From Oscillatoriales cyanobacterium RM2_1_1 (GTDB lineage Bacteria > Cyanobacteriota > Cyanobacteriia > Cyanobacteriales > Microcoleaceae): 64,000 nt of DNA. Location of the stretch: contig JAAURB010000015.1 in the NCBI GenBank assembly GCA_012033335.1, positions 1 to 64,000 on the forward strand, read 5' to 3'. The notes below the pieces were generated by a model. The model did no database searches. It saw only the letters and a list, made by a program, of their open reading frames with translations, and had not been told where the DNA came from. How positions within the stretch are numbered: the stretch's first letter is position 1; each line of letters starts with the position of its first letter. A program made the translations under genes and the position numbers. This document shows positions 1-9,252 of the stretch, in pieces.

Positions 1-48
1 TGTAGGTTAGTATGTAATTGGATGGAGTGGAGGGTCGGGCTAGAAGAA

Positions 49-63
49 GGGGGCAGTGCCCCC
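49..63. repeat. GC-rich hairpin GGGGGC-AGT-GCCCCC
   Basis: A 6-bp perfect stem with a 3-nt loop lies about 130 bp before the kinase gene. A related G-rich/C-rich hairpin context occurs near 18694-18724, so it may be a dispersed intergenic motif. No T-tract follows, so it is not a typical terminator. Confidence 0.4.
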
Positions 64-189
64 CTTTACCCCCCATCGATCTTCTAATTCATTGCCTCAA
101 GCTACTTAACGTCAAATTCTCAACGACTAACTACAATATGCCAATTTGTAGTTGTTCTAATTCACTGTTCCAACCCACTTTCCCAACCC

Positions 190-2184
190 ATGAGTTACTG
201 TCTCAATCCCGCCTGTTCTCATCCTCAAAATTCTAACGATAGTAAATTTTGTCTGGCTTGTGGGGCCAAGCTATTACTGCGAGAGCGATATCGAGCAATT
301 CGACCCATCGGTCATGGTGGGTTTGGGAAAACGTTTTTGGCGGTTGATGAAGACAAACCTTCCCGTCCTCCCTGTGTGATCAAACAGTTTTTTCCCCAGA
401 ATCAGGGGGCGCAAAACTCGATTAAAGCAGCAGAGCTATTTCAGCAAGAGGCTATTCGCCTGGATCAACTGGGGAAACACCCGCAGGTTCCTGAGTTACT
501 GGCTCATTTTGAACAGGATAGCAATCAATATTTAGTCCAGGAATACATTGATGGCATTAATTTGCAGCAGGAGTTGGAACAGCAAGGCGCTTTTGATCAA
601 ACACAAGTCCGAGCGCTCTTGGAGAGTTTGCTGCCGGTGTTAGCATTTGTCCATCAGAATCAAGTGATTCACCGGGATATCAAACCCGCTAATATCATTC
701 GGCGCAGTGGTTTGGGATCGGGTGCAACTGGAATTCAAGTCAGGCCCGGAGAATTGGTGTTAGTTGATTTTGGGGCGGCTAAAGTTGTTACCCAGGGCCA
801 ATTGCCAGGGATGGGAACCGTGATTGGCAGTCCAGAATATATCGCCCCAGAACAAACTCGAGGTCAGGCCATTTATGGCAGTGATCTCTACAGCCTGGGG
901 GTCACTTGCTTGTATTTGCTGACTCAGATTTCTCCATTTGATTTGTTTGATATCCACGAAGACCGGTGGATCTGGCGAGATTACCTGAAGGGTTCTAACT
1001 TTGAGGCCAGACTGGGTCAAATTCTGGACAAAATGGTGGCCATGGCTCCAGCCCAACGCTATCCCTCTGCCCTGGCAGTTCTCAAAGATCTACACCCGAG
1101 TGGTATTCCTCCTGGAAGCCTCAAAAACCTGCAGTTGGTCTCTCATTCAACCTCCCCTACTCCTCGGAGTTTTGGTGCTCCTGCTCCCGTTCAACCCCAG
1201 GTAGGCTCTTCTCCTCGATCCCAAACTGCTCCACCTCCTAGAAAAGAAAAAGACTTCAGCCGAGTTGCTCCCCTGCAGCGCCTATCCTGGGATTGTCTTT
1301 ACACCTTGAAAGGGCATCGCAGCGCTGTTACCTCCGTGGTATTCAGTCCGGATGGCCTAACGATCGCCAGTGGCAGTCAGGATCAAACAATCGAAATCTG
1401 GCAGATGGATCGGGGAAGGCGATGGTATACCCTGACCAGTCACACTAACTGGGTAACTTCTCTAAGTTTCAGTCCAGATAGCCAGGTATTAGCCAGTGGT
1501 AGCCGTGACAACACCATTGAAATCTGGGACATGACCAAGGGCAAACGCTGGTATACCCTGGCAGGGCATCAGGCCGGAGTTGAAGTGGTGCGCTTCAGCC
1601 CCGATGGCAAACTCCTAGCGAGTGGTAGCCGTGACAACACCATTGAAATCTGGGATATGACCAAGGGCAAACGCTGGTATACTCTGATGGGTCATACAGA
1701 TTATGTCTATGGCTTGAGCTTCAGCCCCAATAGTCAAATTCTGGTCAGTGGCGGTCGGGATACCTCGGTTCGTCTCTGGGATTTGCACAAGGCTCGGGAA
1801 CTCTGCCAATTGTCAGGCCATGCAGACTGGGTCAGAACCGTTGTTTTTAGTCCTAATGGTCAGTTGCTTGCCAGCGGGAGTCGGGATGGCATGATCAAGC
1901 TGTGGCACATCGAGAATGGTCAATGGAAATTAAAACGTACCCTACGGGCAGATCAGGTAGATGTATTTTCCCTGGATTTCAGCCCCGATGGACGGTTATT
2001 GGCCAGTGGGAATCGGGATGGCAATCTTGATTTTTGGGAAGTGGACAGCGGTGCATTACTGGAAACCTCCGCCGCCCATCGGGGAGATATTTTCTCCGTG
2101 GCTTTTAGCCCTGACGGACAAAAACTGGCAACAGCCAGCTATGAAGGCTTGGTGAGAATCTGGCAAGCCTGTGGAGACAACTAA
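190..2184 (+). CDS. Ser/Thr protein kinase with N-terminal Zn-ribbon and C-terminal WD40 propeller
   Basis: Product of 664 aa. Residues 4-24 carry a four-Cys zinc-ribbon (C4, C9, C21, C24). The Hanks-type kinase domain spans about 34-305: glycine loop GHGGFG (41-46), the VIK lysine near 65, catalytic HRDIKPAN (161-168), DFG (193-195) and a YIAPEQ motif. A Pro/Ser-rich linker (about 320-365) leads to seven WD40 repeats (about 375-664), each with the FSPDG-type and GSRD-type signatures. This domain order is common among cyanobacterial kinases, where the propeller is assumed to bind protein partners; the substrate is unknown. Repeats 2 and 3 are almost identical in DNA (1492-1560 and 1618-1686), showing recent duplication. 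No transmembrane segment is apparent, so it is probably cytoplasmic. It stands alone on this strand. Confidence 0.95.
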   Translation: MSYCLNPACSHPQNSNDSKFCLACGAKLLLRERYRAIRPIGHGGFGKTFLAVDEDKPSRPPCVIKQFFPQNQGAQNSIKAAELFQQEAIRLDQLGKHPQVPELLAHFEQDSNQYLVQEYIDGINLQQELEQQGAFDQTQVRALLESLLPVLAFVHQNQVIHRDIKPANIIRRSGLGSGATGIQVRPGELVLVDFGAAKVVTQGQLPGMGTVIGSPEYIAPEQTRGQAIYGSDLYSLGVTCLYLLTQISPFDLFDIHEDRWIWRDYLKGSNFEARLGQILDKMVAMAPAQRYPSALAVLKDLHPSGIPPGSLKNLQLVSHSTSPTPRSFGAPAPVQPQVGSSPRSQTAPPPRKEKDFSRVAPLQRLSWDCLYTLKGHRSAVTSVVFSPDGLTIASGSQDQTIEIWQMDRGRRWYTLTSHTNWVTSLSFSPDSQVLASGSRDNTIEIWDMTKGKRWYTLAGHQAGVEVVRFSPDGKLLASGSRDNTIEIWDMTKGKRWYTLMGHTDYVYGLSFSPNSQILVSGGRDTSVRLWDLHKARELCQLSGHADWVRTVVFSPNGQLLASGSRDGMIKLWHIENGQWKLKRTLRADQVDVFSLDFSPDGRLLASGNRDGNLDFWEVDSGALLETSAAHRGDIFSVAFSPDGQKLATASYEGLVRIWQACGDN

Positions 2185-2233
2185 GTAGGTGATTGTGATT
2201 AGTGATTGTAATTAATTGTTAGATCGAATTAAC

Positions 2234-2316
2234 ATTGCTATAGATAGGAACCTGGAACGCAATATGCTGCGGTATGCTCTGGATTTTGTGTTATGCCAAT
2301 TTTAAGAGTTGGTATT
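2234..2316. repeat. Dispersed repeat family B, copy 1 (MITE-like)
   Basis: About 83 bp that match, in inverted orientation, the sequence at 18452-18551: the shared blocks are TAGATAGGAACCTG/CTGTAGATAGG-like and TTTTGTGTTATGCCAATTTT. The right edge reads ATACCAACTCTTAAAATTGG on the minus strand. It fills most of the gap between the kinase and the next gene. Confidence 0.7.
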
Positions 2317-2461
2317 AGGGATCTGTTGCAGGGATCCAAACGCCAACAAAAAAAAGGCACGTTTCCATACCTTCAAGACTATTTATTTTAAGGTCTTCAA
2401 AACCACCCAACTCCATAGACTTTTATCCGAAAAGAATGTCAGGTATTTTCAGCTCAATCCC

Positions 2462-3133
2462 TTAGCTGGCAAAGGCTGAAACGGCTTGTAGAGCTTTGCT
2501 TCCTAGATTAAACGCTTGGTTCAGCGATTTGATGCTAGCGCCAACTTGAGTCATGGTTTTACCCAGGTTATCAGTATCCACCTGACTGGCATTGGTTGCG
2601 ATCGCCGACAGCGCCTTAGAAACCTGACTGAAAGCATCTTCATTTTTAGTGAATTGCTCCCGAACTGGGCCTTTGATGCTAGCCAGCAAGTCCTCAACGG
2701 ATCCCTCAAGCTTGTTATCAAATTTTTCTGTATTTTCAGCTAGCCCGTTGAACGATGCAGCAATCTTCTGCAAGGATTTCTGAGTATCACTGATTTTACG
2801 CAGAAGCGCGTCCCGATCCGCCGGTTTCAGATTGGGATCGGCAACCCGCTCTAATTCATCCGCTAACTCATTCACGGTTTGCTTAGCTGTACTGAAATTA
2901 TCATTAAAGCTGCTTTCAGCGGTCTTAGTGTACTCGCCTAACACGGAACTGAGGAAGTTCTTACCGGCAGAGGTCACAGCCTCAGTCATCATGTCGCTCA
3001 AGCTATCTGTCATCGTGGCTGGAATAGCAGGAGTGCTCAGGGGGAGTGCCTGGGCAGCCCCGCCAACCAGGAGATTAACCACGAATAGCAGGCTAGCAAA
3101 AACAGTAGCGATCTTAATTCTTGCGTTTTTCAT
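2462..3133 (-). CDS. Secreted helical protein of unknown function
   Basis: I start it at the ATG at 3133 (223 aa) because AGGAG lies 8 nt upstream and the protein then begins with a classical signal peptide (KNARIK basic start, a hydrophobic stretch FASLLFVVNLLVGG, cleavage likely after AQA). A longer reading to 3220 has no signal sequence. The mature part is rich in Ala, Ser, Lys and Asp, with no Cys and long predicted amphipathic helices (for example AKQTVNELADELERV), so it is probably an exported coiled-coil-like protein. I do not recognise a family. It is followed in the same direction (upstream on this strand) by the 158-aa protein at 3344-3820, and the two may be co-transcribed. Confidence 0.75.
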   Translation of the reverse strand: MKNARIKIATVFASLLFVVNLLVGGAAQALPLSTPAIPATMTDSLSDMMTEAVTSAGKNFLSSVLGEYTKTAESSFNDNFSTAKQTVNELADELERVADPNLKPADRDALLRKISDTQKSLQKIAASFNGLAENTEKFDNKLEGSVEDLLASIKGPVREQFTKNEDAFSQVSKALSAIATNASQVDTDNLGKTMTQVGASIKSLNQAFNLGSKALQAVSAFAS

Positions 3134-3343
3134 GACAAAGCTCCTGTATAAATGGCCGGGATAATTGATGTAGCAATCAGAAATGGTAGCAATCAGAAAT
3201 GTTTGTGAGATTTTTACCACTCAAACAACCAACCTAGGCAGGCAAGAGACCTACTTCAGGCTTAGGGTTCAAACTTGTAGTTCCAACTTGCTCAACTCAA
3301 GCTGGGTTGATTCAATTCAGATTTCTGCTCAGATTTCAATGAT

Positions 3344-3820
3344 TTATGCGATCGCTGTTTTGAACTTCTCTAAGGCAACTTTTTCTCCCTCAGTTACCTT
3401 GGTTCCAGAGCCAAACATGCCGCTTCCTGCGGCGTTGGCCACTGCCTCACCACAGCTATAGACAAATTCCTTGTACTGCTGAATCTCTCCCGGGGTGGCT
3501 TTACCGTCTAGAATCTGCAGGGCATTGTTGATGGAGTCAATGGCTTGGTCTACCAGAACACCAGATTTAATATCCTCTGGCTTCACCTCTGGTTTTTGCA
3601 TTTTCACCGTGCCACTTTTGATTGCTTCCATTGAGAAAACGGACTGGATAACAGAGTTATCGGGATACTTTTGAGCCACTCCAGCAATTTGTTTGGACAG
3701 GGCCGCTGCTTCGATCGCAACTGAAACAATTCCCATGTCCACCATCGCTACCGCCATACCCGTCATCATTGGAGCCTGAGCAATTGCCGAAAGCTCCTCA
3801 GGTGTGTAGTTCTCAGCCAT
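3344..3820 (-). CDS. Conserved hypothetical protein, Ala/Met-rich
   Basis: Product of 158 aa beginning MAENYTPEELSAIAQAPMMT. There is an AGGATG sequence 10 nt before the ATG. The N-terminal half is hydrophobic and helix-favouring (MMTGMAVAMVDMGIVSVAIEAAAL), but it contains charged residues and is not a clear signal peptide. The C-terminal part has one Cys (YSCGEAVANAAGSG) and a glycine-rich turn. I do not recognise the family; the sequence looks like a soluble helical protein. It shares its direction with the secreted protein at 2462-3133 and is divergent from the DUF937 gene; the 294-bp gap between them (3821-4114) presumably holds both promoters. Confidence 0.75.
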   Translation of the reverse strand: MAENYTPEELSAIAQAPMMTGMAVAMVDMGIVSVAIEAAALSKQIAGVAQKYPDNSVIQSVFSMEAIKSGTVKMQKPEVKPEDIKSGVLVDQAIDSINNALQILDGKATPGEIQQYKEFVYSCGEAVANAAGSGMFGSGTKVTEGEKVALEKFKTAIA

Positions 3821-4114
3821 AGGAGTACATCCTTTGTAAAATTATGAAACTAGCATAGGTATGAAAAATAACAAAAAGATAACGAAAATCAGGCAGATTG
3901 AATCTGGAGGGATAAAGTAATTGCAATCTCAGGGCATGGGATGGGGTTGGTATCGATTTGAGTTTGACATTTTTGTCCTTCAAATCGGTGGATAGATTGA
4001 GTATGAGGGAGGGACGTTATCAGTTCATTACTTTTCTTTCCTAAAATCGGCTGAAGTTTTGCTCTGAGAAAAATCTGAGAAAAAATTTCTAATCACTATC
4101 AAGGGTTTAAGACA

Positions 4115-4642
4115 ATGGGAATGTTCTTCGACGTTTTAAAATCAATCAACGATCCAAACCAGAGTGGCAGTGTTGACCAACTCAGTCAGGTGATGGGCGG
4201 TGTCCAGCAATTGAGCGCCAAACATGGGGTCAGTTCTTCAACTATGCAAACCGCCATGTCTTCTCTCGGCAGCATCTTAGGGCCAGCTTTGAAGCAACAA
4301 GGATCTATGTCTGGCGGTCGTTCGGCCCTCGATGGCATGATCGGTCAGTTTACCGGGGCGAGTGCAGGGGGCATCGGATTACCGGCTTTCATCACTCCCC
4401 AACTACAACAACAAATGATTCAGGGTTTGACTCAGAAAACGGGCCTGAATGCCAGTACTCTGCAAACCATGCTGCCGGGGCTAATCTCTTCAGTCATGGG
4501 CATGATGAGTATGGGGGGTCGTCCTGGGGCTCCAGGGGGAAATCCCCTGATGAATGCCTTTTTAGATAGCGATCGCGACGGAGATATCGATCTGGGGGAT
4601 GTCTTTAAATTTGCTGGCCGTTTTCTCAATCCCACTCGATAG
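4115..4642 (+). CDS. DUF937 family protein with C-terminal EF-hand/dockerin-like calcium loop
   Basis: Product of 175 aa. The body matches cyanobacterial DUF937 proteins: a short N-terminal helix (LKSINDPNQSGSVDQLSQVM), Gln/Ser-rich helices and TGLNASTLQTMLPGLISSVM. The end, NPLMNAFLDSDRDGDIDLGD followed by VFKFAGRFLN, contains a DxDxDGxIDxxD loop typical of EF-hands and dockerins, so Ca2+ binding is likely for this segment (inference). There is no signal peptide. The function of DUF937 proteins is unknown. The gene lies 47 bp upstream of the PBP/DUF4912 gene and is probably co-transcribed with it. Confidence 0.85.
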   Translation: MGMFFDVLKSINDPNQSGSVDQLSQVMGGVQQLSAKHGVSSSTMQTAMSSLGSILGPALKQQGSMSGGRSALDGMIGQFTGASAGGIGLPAFITPQLQQQMIQGLTQKTGLNASTLQTMLPGLISSVMGMMSMGGRPGAPGGNPLMNAFLDSDRDGDIDLGDVFKFAGRFLNPTR

Positions 4643-4689
4643 TTGCTATTTTCAATGCCCAAATTGCTAACCCGTGGAGGATTATCCTG

Positions 4690-6657
4690 ATGAAACTATC
4701 CCGATTTAGCCAAACCGTATTGGCAACCTTGGCTCTATTGTTAGGTTTTGAGGCTGTGCCCAAATTGCAGGTCATTTTGTTAACCATTCAGCCTGTTTTT
4801 GCCCAGTCTGAGACAACTCCTGCGGTGCCCGAAGGGATTGCTGGAGTCACAAAGGTGAGCATTGATGGTTCCTCCAGCATGGAGAAAATCAATGAAGCCC
4901 TAAAGCAGAAGTTTGAAAGCCAAAATTCCGGTGCCCAAGTCAATCTGTCCAACACTGGGACTGATGAAGCCCTGCAAGCCCTGAAGAATGACCAAGTTGA
5001 CCTGGCTGCAATTGGTCGTCCCCTCACCGATGCCGAGAAGGCTGAAGGGTTGGTAGAAGTTCCCGTCAGGCGCTCTAAGATCGCTATCATTGTCTCACCC
5101 GATAGTCCTTTTGATGGCAATTTGACCATTGATCAATTTGCTCAAATCTTCAGGGGGGAAGTGACAAATTGGGATCAGGTCGGTGGGCCATCTGCTCCGG
5201 TCAGAATTGTAGATCGGTCTGAAAGTAGTGATACTCGCCAGGCTTTTGCCAGTTACCCGGTATTCCAGAACGCTCCGCTTCAAGCTGGCCCAGATGCAGT
5301 TCAGGTGAGTGATGATACCTCTGCAGTCATCGAGGCTCTAGGGCCAGAAGGCGTTGGTTATGCGATTGTTGATCAGGTAGAAAATCAGCCTGGGGTGCGG
5401 ATTGTGCGGATGCATGAAACTTTGCCCGATGACCCGCGATATCCGTTCTCCCAACCCCTGGCCTATGTGTACAGAGGCCCTGAACCCAATCCTAACGCCG
5501 CAGCCTATCTAGGTTATGCTACTAATCCTGAGAACCAGGGCGTGATTGAAGCGGCTGGAACTCAGGCTGTAGTGCCAGCGGAGACTCCAACTCCCGTGGC
5601 AACAGCTACCCCGACAGCTACCCCTACTGCTGAAGCTACCGTTGAGTCCACTGAAACCCCAGTGGCTACCACTACGCCGGAGGCCAGAGTAGCTGAAAGT
5701 GCTGTTGCCGAAGAGCGTCGGGGAGGATTTCCCTGGTGGCTCTTGCTGTTACCGTTGCTGGGTTTGCCCCTGTTATTGTTGCGGCGGGGAGAACAAGCTG
5801 CTCCTGCTCCTGTCCCGACTACCCCGGCTGCGGTTCCGCCCCCACCAGTGGCTCGTCGTAGCCAGATGATCCTGACTCCTCGGGATTGTCGAGATGCCTA
5901 TGCCTATTGGGAATTGTCTGATGCTGATGAGGCCGTACTCAGACGGGCGGGTAATCACCCAGCCCTGCGTCTGTATGATGTCACAGGCATTGATATTAAC
6001 CAGCAGCAACCCCACAGCATGAAACAATTTGACTGTGAGGCCTTTGCCCAGGATATGCACATCCCGATTGCCCAAGATGATCGGGATTATCTGGCAGAGT
6101 TGGGATATACCACAGAGGATGGTCGCTGGGTCAATGTGGCTCGTTCTGAGCATGTTCGTGTGCCGCAATGCCCTCCCTTGGAGGATAGTATCCAGGGCCG
6201 GGTGGGAACTGTTGCTCCCATGGCTACTGCGGCCACCGCTGGAATTGCAGCTCTAGGAATCTCCCAGGTCATGCCCCGGGGAGAAACGGCCCTGAACTAC
6301 CCCTTGGTTGATCATAGCGATGGGGATCGGATTATTCTAGTCCCTCGGGATGCTTCAGATGTCTATGCCTACTGGGAAATTCCGGAAGCGGAGAAAGCAA
6401 CTCTCAGACAGCAGGGAGGCCGGGATTTGAAGCTGAGGCTGTATGACGTGACCGGGATTGATATCAATCAGCAAGCCGCCAATAGTATTCGGGAATTTGA
6501 TTGTTCTGAGATAGACTGCGATCGCCATATGCCGATTTATGAGAGCGATCGGGATTATCTGGTGGAGTTGGGATACATCACTGATGATGGGCGGTGGCTG
6601 AAGCTGGCTCGCTCTGCCCATGTGCACGTGCCTGCCTCCGGAGCCGCGACTCATTAA
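4690..6657 (+). CDS. PstS-like substrate-binding domain fused through a TM helix to two DUF4912 domains
   Basis: Product of 655 aa; GTGGAGGATTATCCTG gives a Shine-Dalgarno before the ATG. Residues 1-39 are a signal sequence or anchor. Residues about 50-290 resemble phosphate-type ABC substrate-binding proteins (VSIDGSSSMEKINEALKQKF, LAAIGRPLTDAEK, FAQIFRGEVTNWDQVGG). Then come a Thr/Pro/Ala-rich linker (about 293-340), a transmembrane stretch (PWWLLLLPLLGLPLLLL, about 350-366) and two tandem DUF4912 units (about 388-495 and 547-650), both with PRD...DxYAYWE and LRLYDVTGIDINQQ. The topology implied is an extracytoplasmic sensor-like domain with DUF4912 on the other side of the membrane (inference). 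No permease or ATPase is nearby, so transport is unlikely. Confidence 0.85.
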   Translation: MKLSRFSQTVLATLALLLGFEAVPKLQVILLTIQPVFAQSETTPAVPEGIAGVTKVSIDGSSSMEKINEALKQKFESQNSGAQVNLSNTGTDEALQALKNDQVDLAAIGRPLTDAEKAEGLVEVPVRRSKIAIIVSPDSPFDGNLTIDQFAQIFRGEVTNWDQVGGPSAPVRIVDRSESSDTRQAFASYPVFQNAPLQAGPDAVQVSDDTSAVIEALGPEGVGYAIVDQVENQPGVRIVRMHETLPDDPRYPFSQPLAYVYRGPEPNPNAAAYLGYATNPENQGVIEAAGTQAVVPAETPTPVATATPTATPTAEATVESTETPVATTTPEARVAESAVAEERRGGFPWWLLLLPLLGLPLLLLRRGEQAAPAPVPTTPAAVPPPPVARRSQMILTPRDCRDAYAYWELSDADEAVLRRAGNHPALRLYDVTGIDINQQQPHSMKQFDCEAFAQDMHIPIAQDDRDYLAELGYTTEDGRWVNVARSEHVRVPQCPPLEDSIQGRVGTVAPMATAATAGIAALGISQVMPRGETALNYPLVDHSDGDRIILVPRDASDVYAYWEIPEAEKATLRQQGGRDLKLRLYDVTGIDINQQAANSIREFDCSEIDCDRHMPIYESDRDYLVELGYITDDGRWLKLARSAHVHVPASGAATH

Positions 6658-7244
6658 TGCTGGAAAGTTGAACGGCAAGGGATTGCAGGTTCAGGTTAAT
6701 CAGCCGGGTTGCTGAGCTTATCTCTGGTTTGGTTCTGGTTTAACAACGGTCTAATCTTGACTATTAATCCTGCGGAATCTGGTTTTAATTGGGTTCCGCA
6801 GCTTCTTTATCAGGACGGTTATCAGGGTAGATGGATGTAGAAATTCTGTATGAGAACTTCTAGACGTTCTTTTTAAAGTCTGTAGTCTGGGGCTTCAGCC
6901 CTGCTGTGGCGAGATACCCCATCCTAATTCACCATCCCCATTCAAGATTCAAATCAGATTACTAAAGAATGATTAATAATCTTGTTCGAGTTGACCTATT
7001 AAATTTTGTCTGAATGGCCTGTGAATCATGCCCTTGGAGTTACTTTGTACCTCAGGTGAGGCTTGCAATTGGCTCTAAGTATCGATACACTTTTTAAGAT
7101 AAGTTTCATGTATGCGAAAGCCCCGTTAAAAACTTTAACGTAAGCTCAGATTACTCAATCTTGAGCGGTCGATTGGTTCAACGGGTATCGAATCGCAAAT
7201 TTATAACAAAGTAGACCTTACTAAATCTAGGAGGAGCGTAGTCA
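6658..7244. other. 587-bp non-coding gap upstream of psbB
   Basis: No convincing gene. It holds a hairpin with CTGCGGAA (6770-6777) pairing with TTCCGCAG (6794-6801), which may end the DUF4912 transcript, and a small GGGCTTCAGCCC hairpin around 6892-6903. The last part must contain the psbB promoter and leader, ending in the strong ribosome site AGGAGGAG (7229-7236). Confidence 0.6.
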
Positions 7245-8780
7245 ATGGGACTACCCTGGTATCGTGTACACACAGTAGTTCTGAATGATCCAGGACGGCT
7301 GATTTCCGTACACCTCATGCACACTGCTCTCGTAGCAGGTTGGGCGGGTTCGATGGCACTCTACGAACTCGCTGTTTATGATCCATCTGATCCGGTTCTC
7401 AATCCGATGTGGCGACAGGGCATGTTTGTCATGCCATTTATGGCCCGCCTTGGGGTCACTCAATCCTGGTCAGGCTGGAGTGTTGTCAGCGGAGATACTG
7501 CGATCAACCCTGGCTTCTGGTCATTTGAAGGGGTGGCAGCGGCCCATATTGTCTTGTCAGGCTTGCTGTTTTTGGCAGCGGTTTGGCATTGGGTCTACTG
7601 GGATTTAGAACTGTTTACGGATCCTCGAACTGGGGAACCTGCCCTGGACTTGCCTAAAATGTTTGGGATTCACCTGTTTCTGTCGGGCTTGCTCTGTTTT
7701 GGCTTCGGGGCCTTTCACCAAACCGGGCTATTTGGGCCAGGAATGTGGGTTTCTGATCCCTATGGATTGACGGGAAGTATTCAGCCGGTTGCTCCATCCT
7801 GGGGGCCGGAAGGATTCAACCCGTTCAATGCGGGAGGAATTGTTGCCCACCACATTGCGGCGGGCATTGTGGGTATTATCGCGGGTCTATTTCACTTGTC
7901 CGTTCGTCCCCCGCAGCGACTTTACAAAGCGCTACGAATGGGGAATATCGAAACTGTACTGGCCAGTAGTATTGCGGCGGTTTTCTTTGCAGCCTTTGTG
8001 GTCGCCGGAACCATGTGGTACGGCTCAGCAGCCACTCCAATTGAGTTGTTTGGCCCGACTCGTTACCAATGGGATCAGAGTTACTTCCAGCAGGAAATTC
8101 AGCGACGGGTACAGGCCAGCTTGGCCTCTGGTACTAGTCTATCTGAAGCCTGGTCGAAGATTCCTGAAAAGTTGGCCTTCTATGACTATGTGGGCAACAG
8201 CCCCGCTAAAGGGGGTTTATTCCGGGTTGGCCCCATGGTTCAGGGAGATGGCATCGCCCAGGGTTGGGCGGGTCATCCTGTGTTTCAAGATGTTGATGGT
8301 CGTGAACTAACCGTTCGACGGTTGCCCAACTTCTTCGAAACTTTCCCTGTGATTCTCACTGACAACGAGGGCGTGATTCGGGCGGATATTCCCTTCCGTC
8401 GTGCAGAATCTCGCTATAGTTTTGAGCAGGCTGGAGTTACCGTTTCGTTTTACGGCGGAGATCTAGATGGTCAAACCTTCACAGATGCCCCGACAGTGAA
8501 GAAGTACGCTCGCTTTGCTCAGAAAGGTGAGCCATTTGAGTTTGATCGGGAAACCCTAGGATCGGACGGGGTATTCCGGACGAGTACAAGGGGATGGTTC
8601 ACGTTTGGCCATGCCTGCTTTGCCTTGTTGTTCTTCTTTGGGCATATCTGGCATGGCTCCCGCACCATCTTCCGGGATGTATTTGCTGGGATTGACCCTG
8701 AAATGACTGAAGAACAGCTTGAATGGGGCTTCTACCAAAAAATTGGAGATAAAACCAGTCGGGCTGAAGAGCGGGTTTAG
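7245..8780 (+). CDS. psbB: Photosystem II core antenna CP47
   Basis: Product of 511 aa, the normal CP47 length. The start [18 protein letters not shown], six hydrophobic helices, chlorophyll-ligand histidines (for example [39 protein letters not shown]) and the large lumenal loop with GPTRYQWDQ are all present. CP47 sits in the thylakoid membrane, carries about 16 chlorophylls and passes energy to the D1/D2 reaction centre. AGGAGGAG precedes the start at good spacing. The C-terminus (about the last 25 residues) is more divergent, as usual in this protein. A strong terminator follows (8886-8919), so it is monocistronic; psbT, often found just after psbB, is not present here. Confidence 0.98.
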   Translation: MGLPWYRVHTVVLNDPGRLISVHLMHTALVAGWAGSMALYELAVYDPSDPVLNPMWRQGMFVMPFMARLGVTQSWSGWSVVSGDTAINPGFWSFEGVAAAHIVLSGLLFLAAVWHWVYWDLELFTDPRTGEPALDLPKMFGIHLFLSGLLCFGFGAFHQTGLFGPGMWVSDPYGLTGSIQPVAPSWGPEGFNPFNAGGIVAHHIAAGIVGIIAGLFHLSVRPPQRLYKALRMGNIETVLASSIAAVFFAAFVVAGTMWYGSAATPIELFGPTRYQWDQSYFQQEIQRRVQASLASGTSLSEAWSKIPEKLAFYDYVGNSPAKGGLFRVGPMVQGDGIAQGWAGHPVFQDVDGRELTVRRLPNFFETFPVILTDNEGVIRADIPFRRAESRYSFEQAGVTVSFYGGDLDGQTFTDAPTVKKYARFAQKGEPFEFDRETLGSDGVFRTSTRGWFTFGHACFALLFFFGHIWHGSRTIFRDVFAGIDPEMTEEQLEWGFYQKIGDKTSRAEERV

Positions 8781-8832
8781 TTTCCAGATTCAGTTTCTAC
8801 AGGTTTGATTTTGAAATGATGCGTTGTTGATC

Positions 8833-8851
8833 GGGTGATTCAAAATCACCC
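8833..8851 (+). other. Hairpin GGGTGATT-CAA-AATCACCC in the psbB 3' region
   Basis: A perfect 8-bp stem with a 3-nt loop 52 nt after the psbB stop. No T-run follows, so it more likely protects the mRNA 3' end or is an RNA-processing element than a terminator. The true terminator lies 35 nt further on. Confidence 0.5.
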
Positions 8852-8885
8852 TTCAGAGCCATTTCAATTCTCAAGTCAGGTTTCA

Positions 8886-8919
8886 GGAGTCTAGCCATTT
8901 TGCTAGACTCCCTTTTTTT
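8886..8919 (+). terminator. Intrinsic terminator of psbB
   Basis: Perfect 10-bp stem GGAGTCTAGC/GCTAGACTCC with loop CATTTT, followed by C and seven T (8913-8919). A textbook Rho-independent structure. Confidence 0.92.
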
Positions 8920-9252
8920 GGCAAATCGGCAGGAATCCCCACTATTCAAATGCTTTGCAGCGAGTCACCAGATGAGAGCCAATGCAGCACTATTGAACAA
9001 CTCATCAGTTTTTATGGCGTACTGAATTCAATTCACTCTAAGAACTGATGAGGTGAGTAACTCAGGTAAAACTATACCCCGCAGATGAGCAGGAGCTGAA
9101 ACTTGCAAAAGCATTCGCTTCTATTTCGTTGGATAGGGAATTACTGTTCGGACTTGAACAATCCGATCACTCCTCAGCTTGATAGATGCTCCGATCAGGG
9201 TCGAGCGGAATTCAGAAGCCCCTATTCACGGCGGAGCATAATGGGGGAGTTT
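8920..9252. other. Non-coding gap between psbB terminator and 9253 gene
   Basis: About 330 bp with no gene, tRNA or obvious repeat that I can support. psbT was looked for here and not found. Confidence 0.5.

Noticed and set aside
2516-3164. Plus-strand open frames opposite the secreted protein at 2462-3133
   Set aside because: Opposite-strand shadows of a gene with signal peptide and ribosome site.
7245-8780. Idea that this psbB is a far-red-light paralogue
   Set aside because: The sequence is close to ordinary CP47 and no other far-red photosystem genes (psbA, psbC, psbD, apc paralogues) are adjacent.
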